Assembly (NCBI GenBank): GCA_037349105.1
Contig: JAYJMM010000039.1
Span: forward strand, 5,920,501-5,984,500
DNA: 64,000 bases
DNA from: Limnomonas spitsbergensis
Taxonomy: Eukaryota; Chlorophyta; Chlorophyceae; Chlamydomonadales
Direction of reading: 5' to 3'
Position numbers and translations under genes: made by a program. Within the stretch, counting starts at the first letter, position 1; each line of letters begins with the position of its first letter. Positions 52,838-61,400 of this stretch are shown here, piece after piece. The notes under the pieces were generated by a model that had not been told where the DNA came from, did not search any database, and saw only the letters and a program-made list of their open reading frames with translations.

Positions 52838-55800
52838 TCAGTCCGAGTGCAGCCAGAGATGGTCCTCTAGCCGCTGCGACTCCTTGCCGACCACCTCGTC
52901 GATCTTCTTGCCGTTTTTATAAAAGGCAAACGTCGGGCTGTAGCGGATGGACTGCAACATGAGGAAATTGAAGTTGCACATGCCTTAGAGAGGGACCCAC
53001 ACACAGTCATACACACACACACATTTGTATCGCCCGGTGGACAAGAAAGTCACAAATCTGGGGGAGAGGGTAAGAAGAAATATAACTAGTTCTACTTGGG
53101 ACATGGGAGTGAAGGAAACAAAAAAACAGGCCTCAGAGAGAGACACACGCACGCACACCTTCTCGTCACCCAATGGACCGCAAAGAAACTCATACACGGT
53201 CGATGAGATCAGGGCATAGTTTTCACTCCCAAGCCCCCTTGGGGTCCTGAACCCTTAGCCCCTGAGATCTGAACCCTAAGCCCCCGAGGTCTGAACCCTC
53301 AAGACCTGTTATCTGCTTGAAACACCTTGGCCATGAACCCTTCATTCGCCCCCGAGGTCTGAAGTCTGAACCCTTAGCCCCCTGACCTGAACCCTAAAAG
53401 CCCCCGGGGCCTGAAACCTTAGCCCCCGGGACCTGAACCCTTAACACCTGATATCTGTTTGACCCACCTTGGCACGTTCTTTCATGTAGTCAACCTGGGC
53501 CACGGCATACGGCATGCTCTTGTACTGCAAGGCACGCAGCGCAAATCAAGGGGGGGAGGCATTCTTCACATTTCAAAGCTCGATTCTTTTTACCTTGGAT
53601 TGGGTGGGCACAAATAAATCTGCAAACCCAAAAAATGTCAGCCGTTTTTTCCGCCACTGTTCATGCCGGGGCGCTCCAGCAATAACTCAGCTACAACACA
53701 ACTACATTCATTTTCCGCCACTGTACATTCTGGGGCACTTCAGCTTCAACTCAGCTACGTCGTTGCCAGGGGGCCCAGGTGCAGCGATTCCTCCTCCTGT
53801 CTGTTGCATGTTACTGCCCACACCTGTCCGGTGTTGGCATTGGATTCCTGCCATCACCAGGTGACTGAATGCAAAAAATACGGTTTTGCCCCACCTGAAC
53901 CGCCAGCTCATGAGGCTGGACAAAGGACAACAAACTATTGATCCCTTTGCAGAATGCTGTTGGCGCCGACTTTTTTTCGCGACTCACAGAGCTCATTAGG
54001 CTCGTGGGCTGGCATGGCGAACCGCGGCCGCGTGCATGCCGTGCCCATTCTGCCGGGCGTCAACGACGCGGCGATTACAATGCCGGATCTGGGAAGCGAC
54101 TGGGTGTGGTCTCATGCACCTGTGTTATACCCTCATGTGGCCCAGGCCCTCAACATCAGCCGGGCGCAACCGGATGCCATCATTGAGTGGCTCGAGGCCA
54201 ACTGACTTTATTTTTTAGCAGCCCCTGAGGTTTTGGAACAGAATTTATCAGAGACTTAATGATGACGTTGTGAAACCCCTCAGTTGGAAAGTCGTGATTT
54301 GGCATAGGCTGGTGTAGTGGTGTTTTCACAGTGTACCATATTTCCGAAAAATGGCAAGAGTCTTTCCATCCAGGCTGATCACCCTGAGCTATGATTTGTC
54401 TTCTGTTATTACATGTGAATACTTGCCTGAGTGATCTACGAGTTCAGTCAAGAATCAATGGCTTTCCTGCGTTTCTAGGGATGTGCAACATGCGGTTGTG
54501 GAAGTGAGTGCATGCTATACGTGAATCAAAATGTGCAAGATTATAGACGTCCATGTTCCCCAAGTAGTTACAGGTTAACACCACGATTACAATTGATGAT
54601 TATCCTGCAGGCCTCGGCCTTGAACCGTCCGTACGTCTGGGTCGAGATGGAGGATAGACAAGCTTATTGGGTACATTCGGTTGAAACGTGTTTCGGTACC
54701 GGCTAGAAAAACAATCCACAGCTAATGCAGCCCTGGTTGAGCACGCAGTCAGGTCTAATAAATAAACATAGCACTTCACAGTCATAATGGCATCCGCATC
54801 AGTCTAGGTTGATGAGACGCATGGCAGACCTGCAGATTGGGGACATGCGGCTGAAACGTGTATGGGTAGCCAGCAGCTAGAAAAACAATACACAGCCAAT
54901 GCTGTACTGGCTGAGCGTGCAGGCAGCTCCACAAGAGAATCATGATACCTGTTTGTGAACAGTAGACATCCGCATTAGACTAAGGTAGGTTGAGAACTGA
55001 GACACATCACAGACCTTGCATGAGGATGACATAAGCCTGTGTGCATGGTACAGTGCATGACCCTTGGGGCCATCTCAATGTGTCTCCGTCTCTGTGCCTG
55101 GATGAATGAATCGGATTATTATCTAGGCATGTCATGTATTTATTGGCTTATTGGTATGTATCTGTGGCTCTTAGAATGTCAGAGATTAATCGGTGCACTG
55201 AGCAGTGATGCATGTCATAAAGCGCAAATTCTTAACGCTGCCGATGAGGTCGTTCGCATTTTTGCAAACAATGATCATGACATTATAATCTTGCCGCTGG
55301 CCTCAAATGCCACCCTGACGGCAAGCTCGCCCCTCCCGTCCATCTGGATGAGGCCTACGTCGCGCATCGCATCTGCGACGGCAGGGAGTTGCTGACGGGG
55401 AGTGCTGTGGCGGTAGAGGCAGCGATGAAGGCATACTCATCATGGACTGCGACATTTCTGTTGTACTGGCCCAACAGTAGCCGCCATAAGCGGGCCAGCA
55501 GCCCCTCTCCCGCCCCTGAACTGCCAAAGGGCGTCCCATGCAGTCTGCCGCTTCCCCATGCTTCAGCTTCCTCGCTGTGCGGCTGGGCATCCCCAGCGAC
55601 CTCTCTGGGCCCCTCCCCTTGAAGCAGTGCGGCCCCTCAAAGCCAAGCCAGGAGTGAGGCTGGCTCTGGCGATGAGGGAGAGGAGGAGGAGGGTGCTGTC
55701 GCAGGTGGCTGGAGGTGGCCGGCCTGCAATAAGGGGGGTTCACCGGCCGTAGGCCAGACCTGAAAAGCCACTGCACCAAGAGGTCTTGCGATGCTGAAAG

Positions 55801-58210
55801 GAGCGACGCTTTAACAAAGTTCATTGCATCCTTACAGGTCCATGTTTGGTCGCCATCGGCCCAGTGGTGGCCGCCATCAGCTGCCCAGCCAAGATGTGCA
55901 CTGAATGAAACACTTGCATTTGTCGCGGCTGGAGACATTAAGGCAGGGAGGGACTGATGGTCACTGACACTTTCAGTGTTTTTTGCAGTGGTTACCGCAA
56001 CACTTTCAGTGTTTTTTGCAGTGGTTACCGCAACACTTTCAGTGTTTTTTGCAGTGGTTACCGCAACACTTTCAGTGTTTTTTGCAGTGGTTACCGCAAC
56101 ACTTTCAGTGTTTTTTGCAGTGGTTACCGCAACACTTTCAGTGTTTTTTGCAGTGGTTACCGCAACACTTTCAGTGTTTTTTGCAGTGGTTACCGCAACA
56201 CTTCCAGTGTTTTTTGCAGTAGTTACCGCATCACTTTCAGTGTTTTTTGCAGTGGTTACCGCATCACTTTCAGCTACATTTCAGCTACATTATGGCCTAC
56301 GGCCACCAGCCCCTGGCTCGGCCAGCCCTGCTGATTGGGCCGGCCGGCCGGAGGCAGGTCCAGGTTTGGTGTCCATCGGCCCAGGGGTGGCCGCAGCACG
56401 GCCCATCCAAGGTAGTCCGGTAACCACTGGAAAAAAAACTGATGGGCAGGCTCAAGCTGTGTCCAAGAGAGCTAGCATAGCCAAACGCTTGAGCGAACAC
56501 AGCCACGGGCAAGTAACGGAGGGGCGCAGCGAGCAGCTGGATCCTGCAGTTTCTGGTCGCGTGCTTTCTTGCGAGCCTGGTTTTGAATTCGAGATACACA
56601 GAAATAAAGTCTGAAAGGATGCGCAGGCTTGCCGCGCAGCATGTGCGCATTCATGCTTATTTGTTCAAATTTAAATATCCGTTGCTGTAGATGTGCTGTG
56701 CCCTCCCTCAGACCAGTGGCTAACATTGTTGAGGGGTGAAGGATGTGCATAACATGACAAAACAATCATCGACCGTCGACACCACTTTTCAGTATCAAAT
56801 TGGGGGTTTGGATCGATTGTTTTTGCCCCAGGATCAGCAAAAATACTTATTTTATACCGGAAGAAAGGCCGTTGAGCAACGCCGGTGCGATCTGATGAAT
56901 GAATGCATCCATGTCACCAGCTGCATGTCACCAGCTGCATGTCACCAGCTAGGCCTCACACCTTTTTGCTCAGGGCGTAAAACGTCGGGAAGAACTCGTG
57001 GCACTTGACGCACCTGAGCTCAGGGAACAGCGGAGCATATGCCATGTGTTAAGTGCTTTGGTGCTATGTGCCGTGTAAACATCTAACATGTGCCCATGTG
57101 TGTCAAGGTGCCCATTTGCCATGTGCCATGTGCCCATGTGTGTCAAGGTGCCCATTTGCCATGTGCCATGTGCCCATGTGTGTCAAGGTGCCCATTTGCC
57201 ATGTGCCATGTGCCCATGTGTGTCAAGGTGCCCATGTGCCATGTGCCATGTGCCCATGTGTGTCAAGGTGCCCATTTGCCATGTGCCATGTGCCCATGTG
57301 TGTCAAGGTGCAATGTGACAAGGCATTTAAGTGTGCCTCAGCTGCAATTCAGTATTAGCAAGGTCTACGACCAGAAAATCAGGGGTAGGAAGCCACCGGC
57401 CTAATGCTAGTTAAGGGTTTTATTGCCAGTGGCCCAGTGGTGGATCCCCAGAGGCCTGCCAAAGGTGGCTTAGAGCAAACTAAGTGGACATCCTATTCAT
57501 TCAGTTTGCACCATTTTATTCCGTTCGTTTATTTAGTTTTCCTTGATAATTCCATACAAACAGTCACACGTGCCACAGGGAATGCAAAATTTTCTTATGC
57601 ATTTGCCCCTGTTCCTGCTCTGAAAGTCGAGTCTTACCATGTGGATCCGAACTGGACGAGGGCCTGAACGCACAAAACGCGACAAGAAGAAAAGGTTATG
57701 AAGTCATCCCGCGCCATGACACAACACAGTCCCATGCAGCCTACGACATTGCATTTCAGGGCGCGATAGTCTGGGACTATTTTGCTTTGTGCCAGCCGAA
57801 CTCTTCATTATTCTTGACTGTTAATTCTTTGATTGTCTTGCCTACGTTCGGTGACTAGTTCCATGCCCTCCAGACCATGCAAGGTGCAAGGCCCAGGCCA
57901 GCTCAGGGCGGGCTGAGCAATCACCGTGCAAGACAATGCAGCTTATAAATATGTATGCATGCATGCACGCATGCATCACCTTTGCATGGCAGGCCATGCA
58001 GGCCGCTTCATATTTTCGTTTACCCACCGTCCGGCTCTTGTTCTCGTTGATGAAAGTATCGTACTCCTCGTCTGTTCGCAGGCCTTGCATGTGCGGGGCA
58101 ATCTGAGAGGGCTGCTGCTTAGTGGGAGGCTGCAGCCATCCCGTCTCTGCCGCCATCTCCACACGAGAAGGTGGCGAGAAAGGTTTATCGGTACCCCATG
58201 CCAGCGCCAT
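52838..58210 (-). CDS. Thioredoxin-like protein, 5 exons, WCVKC active site (TRX-like 3-3 type)
   Basis: Minus-strand exons 58028-58210, 57638-57663, 56962-57013, 53468-53524 and 52838-52951 give 143 residues (125 if the second ATG at 58156 is used). All junctions are GT-AG and in phase: 58028 phase 0, 57638 phase 2, the others phase 0. Segments in order: LRTDEEYDTFINENKSRT, ALVQFGSTW, CVKCHEFFPTFYALSKK, YKSMPYAVAQVDYMKERAK, then SIRYSPTFAFYKNGKKIDEV with the conserved cis-Pro before TF, and a C-terminus QRLEDHLWLHSD. The Trp-Cys pair is assembled across intron 2. The IRYxPTF...RLxDxLWLHS ending is typical of plant thioredoxin-like 3-3 proteins. A dithiol oxidoreductase is expected. There is no clear signal or transit peptide. 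Exon 2 is only 26 nt and intron 3 is 3.4 kb. Confidence 0.88.
53222..53465 (-). repeat. Intronic repeat with duplicated splice-donor region
   Basis: Intron 4 of the thioredoxin gene holds tandem AACCCTTAGCCCCCGAGGTCTG-type units. The exon 4 end plus donor (minus strand GCCAAGGTGGGTCAAACAGA) is echoed at about 53307-53335 (GCCAAGGTGTTTCAAGCAGA), so the repeat array is bracketed by copies of the donor region. Confidence 0.6.
54014..54205 (+). CDS. Unrecognised short ORF, possibly a terminal exon
   Basis: Inside intron 3 of the thioredoxin gene, on the opposite strand. ATG at 54014 opens 63 codons ending in TGA: MANRGRVHAVPILPGVNDAA, then WVWSHAPVLYPHVAQALNIS and IIEWLEAN. GC-rich third positions and a sober composition make it look coding, and the frame is open upstream to an acceptor-like TTTGCAG at 53946-53952. 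Family not recognised. It may be a nested gene, part of a larger plus-strand gene, or chance. Confidence 0.35.
   Translation: MANRGRVHAVPILPGVNDAAITMPDLGSDWVWSHAPVLYPHVAQALNISRAQPDAIIEWLEAN
54206..55954. other. Intronic sequence (thioredoxin intron 3), no gene recognised
   Basis: A block near 54700-54760 is echoed near 54860-54910 (GGCTAGAAAAACAATCCACAGC / GCAGCTAGAAAAACAATACA). A plus frame around 55340-55500 (HLDEAYVAHRICDGRELL, SAVAVEAAMKAYSSWT) has coding-like composition but no convincing splice context. Nothing further. Confidence 0.35.
55955..56280 (+). repeat. 33-bp minisatellite, about 9.5 copies
   Basis: Unit GTTACCGCAACACTTTCAGT + GTTTTTTGCAGTG, nearly perfect. The period is a multiple of three, so three frames stay open; these are not genes. 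Similar sequence (CAGGTCCATGTTTGGT...CCATCGGCCCAG) flanks it at about 55837-55890 and 56355-56405. Confidence 0.92.
57085..57312 (+). repeat. 40-bp minisatellite, about 5.7 copies
   Basis: Unit built of CATGTGTGTCAAGGTGCCCA plus TTTGCCATGTGCCATGTGCC, in intron 2 of the thioredoxin gene. Confidence 0.9.
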
Positions 58211-58478
58211 GCATCAGCTAGCGGCCTAGGCTACAAGTGTGCCTCCGCACAGCGCCCGTGTTGCTTGAATCACACTGGTTCGGACTAGCACCCGATTACA
58301 GACAAACGTAAGACTAATCACGCATAGCGCCCGCTTCGCGTGTAGGTATCGTGATAGTTCACACTTGTTCGCACTTTTGGACAGCGAACGCGAACTTGCG
58401 ACCAATTGGTAAATCTGTAAATGCCTAGAGATGCCGGACGGGGGATGGAACTCCTAGTACAAGGAAGATGAACGAGCC

Positions 58479-61400
58479 ATGCGAGCCGCAATCCGCTTCC
58501 CTTCACTCCTCGCGCGATGCCTCCTGCTGCTCTGGATCCAGATATCCGGGCCCTTGCTTGCTTCGGAGGCACGACAGCAGCTGTCGGCCAGCCGCGCCCG
58601 CATACCAGTCGATTTAATAGGTTGGAATGTGAAAGCGGCGCGAGTATTGAGGCTCGAGAATTCCACGCGGCTGTGGGAGCGATCCGACTTAGATCTGGCT
58701 TTGAGTGTTGTGGACTTGGAGCAGATGCGGCCGCTCCTGGATAAGCTCAACCGCGGTTCGCCCATCACAGTCGTCGCATTTGGGGACTCGATCACGAAGG
58801 ATATGGGTGAGTCGAAAGCGATTCAGCTGTCCAAGGTCGGGACTAGTCTGGCACAGAATGCACTCCTTGTTGCATGCAAGAGCCTTGCATGTGGGTTGCG
58901 TTGCCTGCTTCACACTTTGTTAAGTCCAAGCAGAAAGAATGCACTGCTGTATGCCCTGCTTACACTGTTACGTGCCTGGCATGCGTCTAAAGGGATCAGT
59001 GTGAAAAAGAATCGACGCGCAACAGCCTGCCGGGGGTGGGCGTGGCCGGAGGGGGGGCGAATTTCGACACGGGCGGCGGTTGGAGGCTGGGGGCCTCCCG
59101 ACGTGGACGTGGCCGCTGGTTTGGGAACCCATTTGGCAGCCGATTGTTGGGTTGCTTAAGATTTGGCGCTGCAAAGACGTTACACCTCCGGGCCCTGCTC
59201 AGTTTAGGGCTCGGCCGAGTGGGCACGCAACTGTTCAGTGGGGGGAGAATGGGTCCTGAGAGAGGTAAAAGGGGGAATCAATTAAAGAAACAGAAGAAAG
59301 GCTGGAAAATACAGGGATACCCAGTCTCTGAAACGTCAACGCCGGCATCTGTCTGTGCTGGGGCATATACGCTTATATAACCAGTAGCAGAAATATATAC
59401 CGTAGTCACTGACGTGTTACGTTGTTTTCGAAGATCGTTGTTGCTTACGAAATCGCTGTTTTGGCGATTTTTTTGACTCGAAGCCCCTTCACTTAAAACT
59501 TTCCAGTCAAAAACATTTGCACTATTGATTTTGTTGCTCCCTGAGCAAAGATCAGAACAACGAAAAACGTCCGAGACTACGGTACGCTCAGAAACCAGTA
59601 GCAGAGATAAATATAAAAATCAAGAAAGTGTGCATCCACAGTGACTTTCAAAAAAAATGTGCAGCCACTGTCCCGTTCCGAAAGAGTGACTTCAAGAACC
59701 CCGTGATCACGTACCAAAAACAGTGTTGACAGATTTCGTTTTTGGCTCACAGAATAACATGTCCATCTTTTTCGGTTTGTTACTCCTGCAAGTGGAAAAC
59801 ATTGAGTGGAAAAACCCTAAAATCTTACCCAGGTGGCTGACTGGCTGCTACAGCGCAACGAGGTGCACCTTCAAAACTAAACCCTTAGCACAGGTGGTTG
59901 CTGCCAGCGTGACGAGGCACACATGAAACCTCACAACTTAAAACCCACATGGCTGCCGCCAGCGTGCCTAAGTGCACATGCAACCGTGAACCCTGAACCC
60001 TAAATCCAGGTGGCTGCTACCAGCGGTGCGAGGCACAAAATTGCACATGACACCCTTAACCCTTAACCCAGGTGGCTGTTACCAGCGGGACGAGGTGCAC
60101 ATGAAACAGACCGTGCACACACCCAGCATGGCCACCGAGGGCTGCGGCTTCGCCACCTCGCCGCTCGGCTGGCTGTCCATCTTCATGCAAACGATCAACG
60201 CGACGTGGCCGCACCCCGACCACATCCTTGTCAACCTCGGCGTCCCTGCGTCGGCCTTCTTCAGCTTTGCGTACCACGTGTGCATTGAGCCGCTCCTGCC
60301 GGCCGGAGCGGATCTGGTGGTTCTGGAGCACCTGCCATATCTGGAGCCTGTCGAGGTGACTGCTGGTAGTAGGGCACGCCAGATCACCCTAGGGAAATGG
60401 CCAGGGCGGGGTTACTATTGGTTGAATTCGGACCGAGAGAAGTTTTTAAACCCTTCAACCTTCACCCTGATTGGGATCCAGGGTTTAAATCCGGGTTGGG
60501 CAGCAGGGTTGGGAACCAGGGTTGGGAACCTGGTTGGGAAGCAGTATTTCAACCCTAAACCCTAAAGAAGGGCCTTTGGGCGGTAACCACCGTACTAGAT
60601 TCCATGGCAGTGCCAACCTTGACGGGGCTAGTGCCGATATCCCTCAATTTACCCAGGCAAAATAAGCAGGTACTGTGCTGCACCAAGCCCTTCCGGTCAC
60701 AGGTTGGGTTGTAGCTGAAGTGTGGCTGAAGCACCCTGGATCAAACACAGGTGCGGGTCTCGTGCGTCCAATCCGTTACAGGGTTTAAGTCCTTGAAACG
60801 CTAGGGTCAGGGTTGAATCCTTGAAACCCTAGGGTCAGGGTACAATTATTTGAAACCCTAGGGTCAGGGTTAAATTTTTAAAACCCTAGAGGCAGGGTTA
60901 AATCCTTGAAACCCTAGGGTCAGGGTTAAATTCTTGAAACCCTAGGGTCAGGGTTAAATCCTTGAAACCCTAAGGTCAGGGTTACAACCTTGAAAGCCTA
61001 GGGTCAGGGTTACATCCTTGAAACCCTAGGGTCGGGGTTACATCCTTGAAACCCTAGGGTCAGGGTTAAATTCTTGAAACCCTAAGGTCAGGGTTAAATC
61101 CTTGAAACCCTAGGGTCATGGTTAAATCCTTGAAACCCTAAGGTCGGGGTTAAATCCTTGAAACCCTAGGGTCATGGTTAACTCCTTGAAACCCTAGGGT
61201 CAGGTTTAAATCCTTGAAACCCTAGGGTCAGGGTTAAATCCTTGAAACCCTAGGGTCAGGGTTAAATCCTTGAAACCCTAGGGTCATGGTTAAATCCTTG
61301 AAACCCTAAGGTCAGGGTTAAATCCTTGAAACCCTAGGGTCATGGTTAAATCCTTGAAACCCTAGGGTCAGGGTTAACTCCTTGAAACCCTAGGGTCAGG

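Noticed and set aside
52985..53197. 70-residue minus-strand ORF as an extra thioredoxin exon
   Set aside because: The thioredoxin fold reads directly from exon 4 (ending ERAK) to exon 5 (SIRYSPTF) with no missing segment, so this lies in intron 4.
55957..56334. Protein-coding repeats (FSVFCSGYRNT and similar frames)
   Set aside because: A 33-bp period keeps all three frames open; no splice context and no frame-specific conservation.
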